Both the position numbers and the translations under genes were made by a program. From positions 1 through 38,600 of the forward strand of contig JAJRXM010000053.1 of the NCBI GenBank assembly GCA_024276275.1: a DNA stretch of 38,600 bases, read 5' to 3'. This DNA is from Candidatus Zixiibacteriota bacterium (GTDB lineage: Bacteria > Zixibacteria > MSB-5A5 > GN15 > FEB-12). Positions 17,038 to 24,984 of the stretch are shown piece after piece (within the stretch, counting starts at the first letter, position 1; every line of letters starts with the position of its first letter). The notes beneath the pieces are model-generated. The model was not told the DNA's origin. It ran no database searches and was given only the letters and a program-made list of their open reading frames with translations.

Positions 17038-18213
17038 TTAATTCTCAGAATCTGGCGGAAGCGTGTCAATATACAGGGTATCATCGAGATTGTATTCATC
17101 CAGGTAGTACTCATCATCTAAATAATCAATCTCAAGCGGTTGTATAATTATTTCCATTGGCTGCCCCATCCGATTTATTTCTACAACAGACCCACCGTCG
17201 TTAAATTTTTCTAACAGATACTCGATAATTTGTCTATGATTCCGAGCAAGTTTACCGTCGATTCGTCTAATAACATCATCACTGCGAAGCCCACAGGCAT
17301 AGGCAAGACGGTATGAATCTATCTCGGTAACAGCAGGATGACCGGCATCATTGAGTTTGACCGCAAACCCGAATTTTCCTTTTAAAGGAAGGTCCTCGAG
17401 AAAAGTCTTTTTCTCAACATATATGTCAGTTTTTTTAATACGAGGTGTACGGGTTACAGATACCAACCGTGAACGGGTCGGTTCACTTGCAATATAGTCG
17501 GCCAAAGTTTTTTCAGGAGTTAAAATCCAGTCACGTTCAAAGTACTTTTCAAAAATCTTTCGCCCACGGAAATTGTTTTTCCAAAAGGCAGATTGTGTAA
17601 TATCGTAAGTTGTATCTACACCCATAATTGAATATGATGTTGTTAGTGCTAACAGCATGCCTAAATTATCAAACCGATATGGTGTCTTACGCATCAGTGG
17701 GTGGTAACTTATAGAAAGTCTAATAGAATCATTAGGACGGTCTGCCTGAAGCAGCATCCTTTTGGCAAGTTGATAGATCAGCAGCAGTTTAAGTTTTTGC
17801 ATGTCGGGTGCGGATTCTATATATCTTTCTTTGTTGGTACCTCCCAAAGGAAGTATAAGCGGGTCAGATGAACCTATCTCGGTGTAATATCTGAGTAAAT
17901 ATAAATCCAACTCTTTTTCGACCCATTCAATACCTGAGAGTTCGGTTAATACATGTAATATTGTGTCACCCTGTATTTCCCAAAAAGAAATTAAGGCAGA
18001 ATCATTTTCCTGCACCCATCGAATATCTTTTGCGAGTGAACGGTTTTTGTACATTTTCGGAAAGAGAGATTGCTGCAAATCATAGGCACGGTCGTTGATT
18101 GTCAGTTTAGGGATTTCGGAGCTGTATGAAAACAGCGAATAAAATGTATCTTGGGCAGAAACTGTAGAAAAACAGAATGCCAAAAGTAGTAGGATATATA
18201 TTTGTTTTTTCAT
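17038..18213 (-). CDS. Exported protein with C-terminal PDZ domain
   Basis: A 391-residue protein with a signal peptide cleaved after VSA. About 270 residues of unrecognised helical sequence come first. A PDZ-like domain follows at about 275-355: GKFGFAVKLND, YACGLRSDDVIRRIDGK, VEINRMGQPMEIIIQ. The last 30 residues are very acidic and Tyr-rich (DYLDDEYYLDEYNLDD). No protease triad is visible, so it is more likely a periplasmic binding or scaffold protein than a DegP-type protease. It is convergent with the cytochrome operon and upstream of nothing obviously related. Confidence 0.8.
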   Translation of the reverse strand: MKKQIYILLLLAFCFSTVSAQDTFYSLFSYSSEIPKLTINDRAYDLQQSLFPKMYKNRSLAKDIRWVQENDSALISFWEIQGDTILHVLTELSGIEWVEKELDLYLLRYYTEIGSSDPLILPLGGTNKERYIESAPDMQKLKLLLIYQLAKRMLLQADRPNDSIRLSISYHPLMRKTPYRFDNLGMLLALTTSYSIMGVDTTYDITQSAFWKNNFRGRKIFEKYFERDWILTPEKTLADYIASEPTRSRLVSVTRTPRIKKTDIYVEKKTFLEDLPLKGKFGFAVKLNDAGHPAVTEIDSYRLAYACGLRSDDVIRRIDGKLARNHRQIIEYLLEKFNDGGSVVEINRMGQPMEIIIQPLEIDYLDDEYYLDEYNLDDTLYIDTLPPDSEN

Positions 18214-18264
18214 ACTCAGGAAATAATAGTTTTCATCCCTGAAAGCAAGGTAAAATATGCAGTA

Positions 18265-19173
18265 TTAAATCATAGGCGGATTGTTGCCCTGTTCCGGTGT
18301 TTGCTGAGAATATACCGTTTCTTCTTTTGGCTCTACCAGTTCGATATAAAAAAGAGTCATAAATGATTCAGAAAACAGACCAATTAACCCTGCTAATACA
18401 AATGATACCGGTAGTCCCAAAATAAGGGCAGCAAACATTGCTAGGAATGAATTTAAATTTAATCCCTGAATAACAGAGTCGATAGGGAAATTTAATGCTA
18501 ACCAAATAATCATAGAAGAAATGCCAAACAAGATAGTGAAAGCAAATACGATAAAAAATGCAGCAATATTTTTCCCAAAATGCATTTTTACAAGTTGAAC
18601 TCCTTCACTAATAGAATCCATGATACCGCTATCACGGATAACTACTACTCGTTGAGCAAGGTTCATAACTTGTGTCAAACCGATAAAAAATATGAAGCTT
18701 ATAAAAAATCCTATAAATCCGACAATAATTGCTAAAGCTACATGGATATAGCTTGATATAGCAATTATGATAAATGCGATGAGCATATATGCAATCCATA
18801 CTACAAAAAATATTATTCCGAGCCCTATAAATCGTAAGAAAAAATCAATTCCTGCTGAAAATGCTGTTGAAAAAGAATATGTGCCGCCTCTTTCAATTCT
18901 ATTGACTGAATCAATAATTGCACCTTTGGCGAATATAATCATCAATCCCATAATAATAAGAATAGGTATAAGACCGGCATATAATGCTATTATTGCATTA
19001 GGGTCAATAAATGTATTGTTGGAAAAATCAAACGGATTTGTTGGGGAAGTACCAATTAGATATTCAAATTTCAAGTTAAACCCGGTTCCTGCGGCAAACA
19101 TGCCGAATATCCACAACCATTTGTGTTGCCATGCTATTTCAAATGAACGGCTAACTATTCTTCCGTAATCCAT
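18265..19173 (-). CDS. Polytopic membrane protein, unknown function
   Basis: A 302-residue protein with six predicted membrane helices. It begins MDYGRIVSRSFEIAWQHKWLWIFGMFA, an opening shared by a widespread group of bacterial membrane proteins loosely related to the membrane domain of glycerophosphodiester phosphodiesterases (DUF975-like). AGAGGAAA is well spaced before the ATG. The C-terminal tail is short, Glu/Gln-rich and cytoplasmic. No transport or catalytic motif is evident. Confidence 0.75.
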   Translation of the reverse strand: MDYGRIVSRSFEIAWQHKWLWIFGMFAAGTGFNLKFEYLIGTSPTNPFDFSNNTFIDPNAIIALYAGLIPILIIMGLMIIFAKGAIIDSVNRIERGGTYSFSTAFSAGIDFFLRFIGLGIIFFVVWIAYMLIAFIIIAISSYIHVALAIIVGFIGFFISFIFFIGLTQVMNLAQRVVVIRDSGIMDSISEGVQLVKMHFGKNIAAFFIVFAFTILFGISSMIIWLALNFPIDSVIQGLNLNSFLAMFAALILGLPVSFVLAGLIGLFSESFMTLFYIELVEPKEETVYSQQTPEQGNNPPMI

Positions 19174-19285
19174 ATATGATTTCCTCTTGTCAGTTATTAG
19201 TTATATAATAAAAATCGGTTGTAATATCTTAAAAATCAACTTTTATTTATAGAAATAATGCAAATACAAAAACAAGGATTTTTCA

Positions 19286-19693
19286 ATGAATAAGTTATTG
19301 ATATATAAAATTATGGTAGTTACAGCTCTGATGGTTTTGACTACAGGATGTGGGAAAAAAGTAGAAGACAGTACGCAAACAAAAATAGATATACCGACAG
19401 AAATGAAAGATTCGGTTGTTATTGTTACAGTCGGGATTGATTCATTAAACGCCCTGGAAGTTCTCAAGGCTGAACATGAAGTAGATGAAGTATCCTCGGC
19501 GATGGGGACTTTTGTCAAGGGAATTGACGGTGTCGAAAATAATAGACGTACTTTTTGGTTTTTTGAAATCAACGGTGATATGGCAAGCAAGGCGGCAGAT
19601 AAGATATTGACAACAAGTTCTGATACCATAAAATGGTATTTTCGTCAACCCGGGACCGAAAAACCGACTCAAGAAAACAATGACGAAGAATAA
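19286..19693 (+). CDS. DUF4430 lipoprotein
   Basis: A 135-residue protein with a lipoprotein signal (lipobox LTTGC, Cys near residue 22). The DUF4430 fold (transcobalamin C-terminal-like, about residues 40-120) carries the family pattern NALEVLKA...GTFVKGIDGVENN...WFFEINGDMA...DTIKWYF. In this family the domain binds ligands or caps larger surface proteins, but the ligand is unknown here. AAGGA lies seven bases before the ATG. The C-terminal tail is acidic. The gene stands alone at the start of the metal-handling region, divergent from the membrane protein. Confidence 0.82.
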   Translation: MNKLLIYKIMVVTALMVLTTGCGKKVEDSTQTKIDIPTEMKDSVVIVTVGIDSLNALEVLKAEHEVDEVSSAMGTFVKGIDGVENNRRTFWFFEINGDMASKAADKILTTSSDTIKWYFRQPGTEKPTQENNDEE

Positions 19694-19748
19694 GTATATT
19701 AGTTTTTCGCAAGGTAACGGCTTGTCAGTTCACCCTTTATCTTTCTAA

Positions 19749-19777
19749 TTGGTTTTTTACCCCAATTGCTTTATATT
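19749..19777 (+). promoter_or_regulatory. Candidate promoter placed for a leaderless mRNA
   Basis: TTGGTT (19749-19754), a 17-bp spacer and TATATT (19772-19777) end seven bases before the ATG at 19785, where transcription would be expected to start. No Shine-Dalgarno sequence fits between them. Confidence 0.4.
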
Positions 19778-19784
19778 CTATTCC

Positions 19785-20201
19785 ATGAATATACATTGTA
19801 AGAAAATTTTTGTCTGGTCAATATCTCTTTTTCTGCTTGTAGGCTTTACGACAGCGGGACACAATCACACTCTTTGTATTGGTACCGATAGGGAAATTGA
19901 GAAAATTGACAGACCTTGTTGTGTTGCCGATGCTGATAATTCTAATAAAAAAGAGCGAAAAGTTACTCTTGATGATTGTGAAAATTGCACCGACATTGAA
20001 CTGGATTCAAATTTTTGGACTCAACGGACTAAAAAAATAAACTCTAATATATTATTAAAAATTACATTACACCATGAGTTTAATTCTATCTCCAACAAAT
20101 TTACTTCTGATCAAATAAGTTTTTATGTAATAAAACCTGATAAAAATAATAATAGAAAAAACTATTCAGAATATCTATCCTCAATCATTCTTCTTTGTTG
20201 A
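19785..20201 (+). CDS. Small exported Cys/His protein, probably metal-related
   Basis: The start is set at 19785 (MNIHCKKIFVW), which begins a proper signal peptide; the 12-codon upstream extension is unlikely. The 138-residue product is exported and contains AGHNHTLCIGTD near residues 25-36, PCCVAD, and DCENCTDIEL. Small proteins with an 'H.H.LC.G.dG.ieie..CC...C..C.DI.L' layout occur beside heavy-metal genes in proteobacteria from memory, but I cannot name the family. The neighbours support a metal role: an HMA-domain lipoprotein and a transporter-like barrel follow. Confidence 0.65.
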   Translation: MNIHCKKIFVWSISLFLLVGFTTAGHNHTLCIGTDREIEKIDRPCCVADADNSNKKERKVTLDDCENCTDIELDSNFWTQRTKKINSNILLKITLHHEFNSISNKFTSDQISFYVIKPDKNNNRKNYSEYLSSIILLC

Positions 20202-20293
20202 TTTCCCTCTTTCTTTACAATCAAATAATTAAGTGCCTAATCATTTTTGTATGATTTAGGATATTATATATTTATCAAAAAAAGGTTTAAACT

Positions 20294-20629
20294 ATGTCTA
20301 AAAAAAATAAAATACTGTTTGTATCAATACTATCTGTCTTTATTCTTGTCAGTCTGTTAGGCTGTGCCTCGAGTGGTAAAAATTTATCAGAATTTATGAC
20401 CAAAGATACCGAACTGAGAGTTTACGAAATATTCGGGATGGACTGTCCGGGATGTCACGGCGGATTGGAAAATCTTATCAATATGATTCCCGGAGTGGTA
20501 GCATCAAAAGCAAATTGGGAAAAACAACAACTGCAAGTAGTGGTTACATCGAAAACGAATGTAACTGATCAGCAAATTTTTGATGCGGTCAAAGAGGCAA
20601 ATTTCACTACCGGAAAAAGGTTAAAATAA
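20294..20629 (+). CDS. HMA-domain lipoprotein (metal-binding)
   Basis: A 111-residue lipoprotein (lipobox LLGC, Cys near residue 24) whose mature part is a single heavy-metal-associated (HMA) domain. The metal site GMDCPGCHGGLE is in the expected loop after the first strand (EIFG), followed by the second-strand region GVVASKANWEKQQLQVVV. CxxC HMA domains bind Cu(I) or similar soft metals. The CPGCH also matches CXXCH, but the fold context argues for metal rather than haem. AAAGG lies before the ATG. The stop is four bases from the next gene. Export as a lipoprotein suggests metal sensing or sequestration in the periplasm. Confidence 0.85.
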   Translation: MSKKNKILFVSILSVFILVSLLGCASSGKNLSEFMTKDTELRVYEIFGMDCPGCHGGLENLINMIPGVVASKANWEKQQLQVVVTSKTNVTDQQIFDAVKEANFTTGKRLK

Positions 20630-20633
20630 AATT

Positions 20634-21506
20634 ATGAAAACATATAAAATTTCTTTGGGACTGTTATTCGTGTTCATATTTTTCTTAGCAATAAACCTGT
20701 TTAGGGTAGACACCGTTTCAGCTAGTGGGATAAGTGCCGATGCCGGGCTGACTCCTGCTGCCAACCGGTGGATTTTCAGAACACAGTTCCGAGCTATGAA
20801 ACGGGATAACCATCCGACTATGACTCAAAATGAAATGAAAACAAACATGTATCCGATTGTGATAGCCTACGGTTTAAAATCAAACTTTACTCTCATGATT
20901 CGGCAAGCTGTGATTAAAAAAGAAATGTCGATGATTGGGCAGACTAATTCATTCTCCGGTCTTGGTGATTTACTTATTATGTCAAAATACAGATTAATCA
21001 GAATTAACAATGCTAAATATACTCTTGGAATTGCTCCGACTTTTGGATTGGAATTACCTACCGGGAAAGATAATGTTACCTCTAATAGCTATGACTTACA
21101 TATAGGTACATATATTTCAGGGCGAGCTCGCCGGTTAAGTATGGATATGAACTTTACTTATATTGTAAACGGATTAGCTAAAACAACTGACGATGGTTTT
21201 TCAATCGGTAATCAGTTTTCTGTTATATCTGCCTTAGGTTATCAATTTAGCTTGGGTTCAGAGGGAAATTTTTCTCTAACTCCTGTTATGGAATCATCTT
21301 ATCTGAAAATTGTATCTGACAGTCAAGACGGTATATCAGTAACGAATTCCGGAGAATCTCTGTTTTTTGTATCTCCGGGGTTCAAAATAACCTGGTCATC
21401 ATATATTTTTGAAAGTCTAATACAATTTCCGATATGGCAAAATCAGAATGGATTACAAACTGAAAGAACTCCAAGTCTTTTAGTCGGTATAAGACTAATG
21501 AATTAA
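20634..21506 (+). CDS. Outer-membrane transporter-like beta-barrel
   Basis: A 290-residue protein with a signal peptide (about 1-31) and a strand-rich mature part. The pattern SGLGDLLIMSKYRL...TLGIAPTFGLELPTGK followed by long alternating strands (GTYISGRARRLSMDMNFTYIVNG) resembles the 'MetA-pathway of phenol degradation' / putative transporter family, which often sits in copper and other metal clusters. It follows the HMA lipoprotein by four bases with no ribosome binding site of its own, so it is probably coupled. A strong terminator follows. Function is inferred from context. Confidence 0.75.
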   Translation: MKTYKISLGLLFVFIFFLAINLFRVDTVSASGISADAGLTPAANRWIFRTQFRAMKRDNHPTMTQNEMKTNMYPIVIAYGLKSNFTLMIRQAVIKKEMSMIGQTNSFSGLGDLLIMSKYRLIRINNAKYTLGIAPTFGLELPTGKDNVTSNSYDLHIGTYISGRARRLSMDMNFTYIVNGLAKTTDDGFSIGNQFSVISALGYQFSLGSEGNFSLTPVMESSYLKIVSDSQDGISVTNSGESLFFVSPGFKITWSSYIFESLIQFPIWQNQNGLQTERTPSLLVGIRLMN

Positions 21507-21526
21507 CTCTGTTTAGACGATTAATA

Positions 21527-21561
21527 GGGTAGTAGCTTTAATAAAATTGCTACCCTTTTTT
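21527..21561 (+). terminator. Intrinsic terminator after the transporter-like gene
   Basis: GGGT(AGT)AGC pairs with GCTACCC across a 12-base A/T-rich loop, followed by six Ts. The stem has a three-base bulge. It closes the HMA lipoprotein-transporter unit and separates it from the His-rich gene downstream. Confidence 0.7.
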
Positions 21562-21611
21562 AGGTATTTATTAAATTGACTTTTACTATAATATAGCTGA
21601 ACTTTTCTTAT

Positions 21612-22067
21612 ATGAAGAATAATTGTAAAAACATAATGACCTCTCGCTACTTAAGAGCATTTCTACTGCTGTTTCTGGTTTACTTTAGTCAGGTAACGCC
21701 CTTTCATCAAAAAAACCATTTTCATGAAAACGGTTTAATTAAGCAGGCCGAAAAAACTGTCTCTTTTGAAACTGAATCTTCTCATTCGTCTGACCACCAC
21801 CATCATGACCAAGATCAGTCTCATACTGATGACCACCAACATACTAATGATCATCAGCATTCGTATGACAATCAAATTGACTGGCATGTAGTAAGAACTC
21901 AATCACAAAAAACTCTCTCATTTGAAAATCAATATGTCTTATCTTCTGTTGTTACTATTCTGTCCGAAGATAACAGTGTTTCTGATTTTATCTTTCAAGA
22001 ACCTCCCGACATAGATAGTTACGAAAATTCTATTTTAATCATTCGCGGACCTCCGTTTATTGCATAG
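21612..22067 (+). CDS. Histidine-rich exported protein (metal-binding candidate)
   Basis: A 151-residue protein with a hydrophobic N-terminal segment (about residues 12-27) and a His/Asp/Gln-rich stretch (about 55-85) with HSSDHHHHDQDQSHTDDH and further HQH repeats. WHVVRTQS follows and the chain ends in IIRGPPFIA. Short exported proteins with an RGPP tail are often met in heavy-metal loci (recalled, not checked). The His repeats would suit Ni, Zn or Cu binding. No clear ribosome binding site precedes the ATG; a second ATG lies eight codons in. It precedes the HupE/UreJ gene. Confidence 0.7.
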   Translation: MKNNCKNIMTSRYLRAFLLLFLVYFSQVTPFHQKNHFHENGLIKQAEKTVSFETESSHSSDHHHHDQDQSHTDDHQHTNDHQHSYDNQIDWHVVRTQSQKTLSFENQYVLSSVVTILSEDNSVSDFIFQEPPDIDSYENSILIIRGPPFIA

Positions 22068-22140
22068 CTTTTTTGTGTACTTCACAATACAATATTAAAA
22101 AAAATTATTTTCTCTCTTAGCAGTTGTACTCTGTACAATT

Positions 22141-22166
22141 TGTCATGCTGAGCTTGTCGAAGTATG
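22141..22166. repeat. CTGAGCTTGTCGAAG-type dispersed repeat
   Basis: TGTCATGCTGAGCTTGTCGAAGTATG differs by one base over 25 from the inverted copy at 4859-4883. This is the kind of short repeat found in very many environmental bacterial genomes; no gene or terminator role is evident. Confidence 0.7.
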
Positions 22167-22233
22167 CTCATTTGACGAAAGGGATTTCAACAAGCCCGTA
22201 CGCGGAGATAAAAATTATTAATGAGGTCTAACA

Positions 22234-22953
22234 ATGCTTGAAAATTTAAAACAATCTTTACACAAAAATAATCTGCTGTTCCTGTTCGGTCTAATGGCTG
22301 TAGTTTTAGCAATTATGCCGGAGGCGTATGCCCACGGTGTCACCGACGGCGATAAAGGGTATATTCAGGAAAGCTCCGGACGGATGATTATTCCGTTTAT
22401 CTATCTCGGTGCCAAACATATGGTAACAGGATATGACCATCTGCTCTTTTTATTCGGGGTCATCTTCTTTTTGTACCGTCTAAAAGATGTCAGTATTTAT
22501 GTAACACTTTTTGCCGTCGGCCATTCTGTTACGTTATTGTCGGGAGTTCCTTCTGAAACTGCTATTAATGCTTATATTATTGATGCTATAATTGGTTTTT
22601 CAATTGTCTATAAAGCACTGGATAATATGAAAGCATTCCAAAGTTGGTTCGGGTTTCAACCGAGTACAAAACTCGCCACCCTAATTTTCGGTCTGTTTCA
22701 CGGTTTTGGTTTAGCGACTAAGATACTAGAATACAAAATATCGCCCGACGGGTTAATACCGAACCTGTTTGCTTTTAATATAGGAGTAGAGCTAGGACAA
22801 ATTATGGGACTGGTGATTATTCTTATAATGATAAATTTCTGGCGACGTTCGGGGTCTTTTATGAAGCAGGCATATAATGCCAATGTAGCTCTTATGGTCG
22901 GCGGCTTTATTTTTGTCGGCTATCAGATGACAGGATATTTTATAAATAAATAA
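22234..22953 (+). CDS. HupE/UreJ-family membrane protein
   Basis: A 239-residue membrane protein with a cleavable or anchoring N-terminal segment ending AYAHG and about six helices. The core has the HupE/UreJ_2 family pattern: GAKHMVTGYDHLLFLFGVIFFL, FAVGHSVTLLSG, LIFGLFHGFGLA and FNIGVELGQ. Conserved His and Asp in the GYDH, GHS and FHG motifs probably bind metal. Relatives are nickel or cobalt permeases; many cluster with metal-resistance genes. The metal here is unknown. GAGGT precedes the ATG. The anchor-protein gene follows by 14 bases with its own AAAGGA, and the pair recurs together in other bacteria, as I recall. Confidence 0.85.
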   Translation: MLENLKQSLHKNNLLFLFGLMAVVLAIMPEAYAHGVTDGDKGYIQESSGRMIIPFIYLGAKHMVTGYDHLLFLFGVIFFLYRLKDVSIYVTLFAVGHSVTLLSGVPSETAINAYIIDAIIGFSIVYKALDNMKAFQSWFGFQPSTKLATLIFGLFHGFGLATKILEYKISPDGLIPNLFAFNIGVELGQIMGLVIILIMINFWRRSGSFMKQAYNANVALMVGGFIFVGYQMTGYFINK

Positions 22954-22967
22954 AAAAGGAAAAGATA

Positions 22968-23285
22968 ATGACAAATAATAACATAGAGCCAAACCAAGAG
23001 CTTCCGTCAATGGCAAAGCTTATAAAATCTACAATTTTAGCAGTCTTTTTAGCTGCTGTTATTTTAATAACGGTGGTGCTTCCGGCTGAATATGGAATCG
23101 ACCCGACCGGTGTCGGTAATATGATCGGTCTGCTTAAAATGGGTGAGATAAAAGTATCCCTTGCCGAAGAAGCTGCCGCAGAAAAAGTAGCTCAACACAC
23201 AACACTATCTGAAAACTCTACGGAATCTCAAACAGCAAAAGAACCTGCACTAATAGATAATAGCACTCAATCTGAAGTAACCTAA
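22968..23285 (+). CDS. Transmembrane anchor protein, N-terminal part (interrupted by an in-frame TAA)
   Basis: A 105-residue product with one helix (about 19-41) followed by LPAEYGIDPTGVGNMIGLLKMGEIK, the hallmark of the 'transmembrane anchor protein' family found beside HupE/UreJ genes. A low-complexity linker follows. In the family the chain goes on to a periplasmic beta domain. Here a TAA ends the frame at 23283-23285, and the missing domain continues in the same frame immediately after it. AAAGGAAAAG precedes the ATG. Either a nonsense mutation, readthrough or a consensus error has split one gene of 211 codons. Confidence 0.8.
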   Translation: MTNNNIEPNQELPSMAKLIKSTILAVFLAAVILITVVLPAEYGIDPTGVGNMIGLLKMGEIKVSLAEEAAAEKVAQHTTLSENSTESQTAKEPALIDNSTQSEVT

Positions 23286-23297
23286 AATTCTGATGAA

Positions 23298-23603
23298 ATG
23301 ACAATCAGGCTTAAGCCAAACGAAGGCAAAGAAATAAAACTTACTATGAATAAAGGGGAGGCTGTTAATTATGTCTGGTTTACTGACAGGGGAAAAGCTA
23401 ATTTTGACGCACATGCTGACTCCAAAAAGCTGAAGATAAAATATCACGGTTACGGTAAAGGTAAATTAGAACGAAGTGACGGTATTATGATAGCAGAGTT
23501 TGACGGGAAACATGGCTGGTTTTGGAGAAACCGAACATCTGAAACTATGGTAGTTACTTTGCAAGTAAATGGCAGTTATTCTGATATTAAGCTGATGGAA
23601 TAA
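23298..23603 (+). CDS. Transmembrane anchor protein, C-terminal part (same frame after TAA)
   Basis: A 101-residue segment in the same frame as the preceding piece, beginning four codons after its TAA. It is the periplasmic domain of the transmembrane anchor protein: IRLKPNEGKEIKLTMNKGEAVNYVW, then YHGYGKG and FDGKHGWFWRNR. No ribosome binding site precedes the ATG, so separate initiation is unlikely. Without readthrough this part would have neither the membrane helix nor an export signal. Confidence 0.75.
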   Translation: MTIRLKPNEGKEIKLTMNKGEAVNYVWFTDRGKANFDAHADSKKLKIKYHGYGKGKLERSDGIMIAEFDGKHGWFWRNRTSETMVVTLQVNGSYSDIKLME

Positions 23604-23619
23604 GTCAGTAGTTGTAATC

Positions 23620-23681
23620 GTAGGGCAGAACCCTTTAGCGGTTCTGCCATTATTGATTGTAGGGAACAGGCTTGCCTGTTT
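23620..23681. repeat. Two palindromic intergenic repeats
   Basis: GGCAGAACC...GGTTCTGCC (stem 9 bp) is preceded by GTAG. It is followed by GGGAACAGGCTTGCCTGTTTC, a unit resembling the ends of the 87-bp repeats at 27364 and 29251. The ORF that would start within this region (before 23770) is an artefact of the repeat. Confidence 0.7.
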
Positions 23682-23769
23682 CTTTTTTACTCTTGCGGTG
23701 GGTTCATTAGTCCTTTACATTATTTCAAAGTGGATTGGCTATAAATTTATGAAAAAGTTAAGGGAAGTA

Positions 23770-24492
23770 ATGAGAAAAATAATAATTTTAAATCTTTTTA
23801 CATGTTGTATTTTATTGATTGGTTGTAATAATAACGATACTGAGATGGTAAAAGAAAGTATTGTTGAAGAAAAAATTGAATCAAAACAAATCGTAAAAGT
23901 TGATTATTATATTAAATTATCGGCAACATCTATATCAGAATACGTTGTGAAATACGAAATTAATACTAATATCCCGTTACCAGTTGAAGTTATGGCAAGT
24001 ATTAACTTAAAAGACCAAAACCCAGATGATTTATATATTGGATATTCTGAAAAAGTAGTTTTAAAAGATTCTATACAGACTGTTGTTCTGAATTTAGCAT
24101 ATAAAAAAATACCGAGTGGTAATTATACCGCTGAGATAACTTATTACCCTCGATGGGGTGCTGAAAATGGTAATCCTAAAGCTTTAGAAATAAAAAAGAC
24201 TTTAAAAGGCAAATACGATGTTTTATTAAAAGGAAGTGGTGTTTCTGCTACTGATTTTCTACAAAAGAAAAATAAACAGTTTTGGGTTATGGAAAATGTT
24301 TGGACAGGAATTAATTGGGATAAGAACTCAGTTGTAAGTGAGATAGGAACGTATCAAGAACTTGTAGTTACTTGTATGAACCCTGATATAATAAAAGCAT
24401 ATTATTTTACTGACGCAGATATGACTATTTTTGTAAGAGCCAATAAACAAACAGTATTGACATGGGAAAAGGGACAAGCGACATGTCCATGA
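23770..24492 (+). CDS. Lipoprotein of unknown function
   Basis: The start is placed at 23770 because AAGGGAAG lies just before the ATG and the first 39 codons of the longer frame run through repeats. The 240-residue product has a lipobox (LLIGC) at about residue 19, a strand-rich middle (about 45-150) resembling an immunoglobulin-like sandwich, and a Trp-containing C-terminal part. I recognise no family. The next gene begins inside its stop (ATGA overlap or six bases before it), so the two are probably co-transcribed. Confidence 0.7.
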   Translation: MRKIIILNLFTCCILLIGCNNNDTEMVKESIVEEKIESKQIVKVDYYIKLSATSISEYVVKYEINTNIPLPVEVMASINLKDQNPDDLYIGYSEKVVLKDSIQTVVLNLAYKKIPSGNYTAEITYYPRWGAENGNPKALEIKKTLKGKYDVLLKGSGVSATDFLQKKNKQFWVMENVWTGINWDKNSVVSEIGTYQELVVTCMNPDIIKAYYFTDADMTIFVRANKQTVLTWEKGQATCP

Positions 24493-24920
24493 TAGAATGT
24501 CTTATTACTTGTTTTTTGAAACGAGATGATAAATTGATAGATATTGAGTGGAGTGATGAGCTATCTTTTTCTAAAGAAAGTATAAAGTTAGCTCCTAAAA
24601 CATCTGGAGTATACGAAATTTTACAATCAAAACACTATCGTCGTTACAATGGTAAAACAAGAACTGTAAAGTTTGGGTATAGTAATAAAAGTCTATCAGA
24701 AGAGATTTTGAAACATTTGAATATTCACCATAATGCTAATATGATAAATCAAATACGAAAAAATTGTAAAATAACTTTTAGATATTGTATCTTAGATGTA
24801 GGTAATACAAAAAAGACAGAAGATGAACTTTTAAGGGCTTTTGAAGATATTCATTTTGATTTACCAGTATGTAACTTTACAAGAGGTTATTCGCGTAATG
24901 AGGATGAGCATTACAAATAA
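24483..24920 (+). CDS. GIY-YIG-like nuclease-fold protein
   Basis: Starting at 24483 (AAAAGGGA eight bases upstream), the 145-residue protein has a GIY-YIG-like core: SGVYEIL in place of the GIY strand, TVKFGYS in place of YIG, then helices with ILKHLNIHH, and near the end EDELLRAF and LPVCNFTRGY, a typical C-terminus for some GIY-YIG proteins. The catalytic Arg and Glu cannot be placed confidently, so activity is uncertain. It overlaps the preceding lipoprotein gene. The pair sits directly upstream of kdsA and interrupts nothing visible. Confidence 0.65.
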   Translation: MSMIECLITCFLKRDDKLIDIEWSDELSFSKESIKLAPKTSGVYEILQSKHYRRYNGKTRTVKFGYSNKSLSEEILKHLNIHHNANMINQIRKNCKITFRYCILDVGNTKKTEDELLRAFEDIHFDLPVCNFTRGYSRNEDEHYK

Positions 24921-24948
24921 ACCCCTCCCCCCTCCCAAATCTTTCTCG

Positions 24949-24977
24949 TTGCCTGAACCGACTGACCGCTTTATATT
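24949..24977 (+). promoter_or_regulatory. Candidate kdsA promoter, leaderless placement
   Basis: TTGCCT (24949-24954), a 17-bp spacer and TATATT (24972-24977) end seven bases before the kdsA ATG. The predicted transcription start coincides with that ATG, and no Shine-Dalgarno sequence is present. Confidence 0.45.
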
Positions 24978-24984
24978 CCAAACT

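Noticed and set aside
20445-20459. CPGCH in the HMA lipoprotein as a haem c site
   Set aside because: The sequence GMDCPGCHGGLE in this fold is a metal-binding loop; the other features of a cytochrome are missing.
23653-23769. Long N-terminus of the lipoprotein gene
   Set aside because: The first 39 codons pass through palindromic repeats; a good ribosome site and lipoprotein signal begin at 23770.
24841-24984. Longer kdsA start
   Set aside because: The extension overlaps the GIY-YIG-like gene and does not match KdsA; the canonical length begins at 24985.
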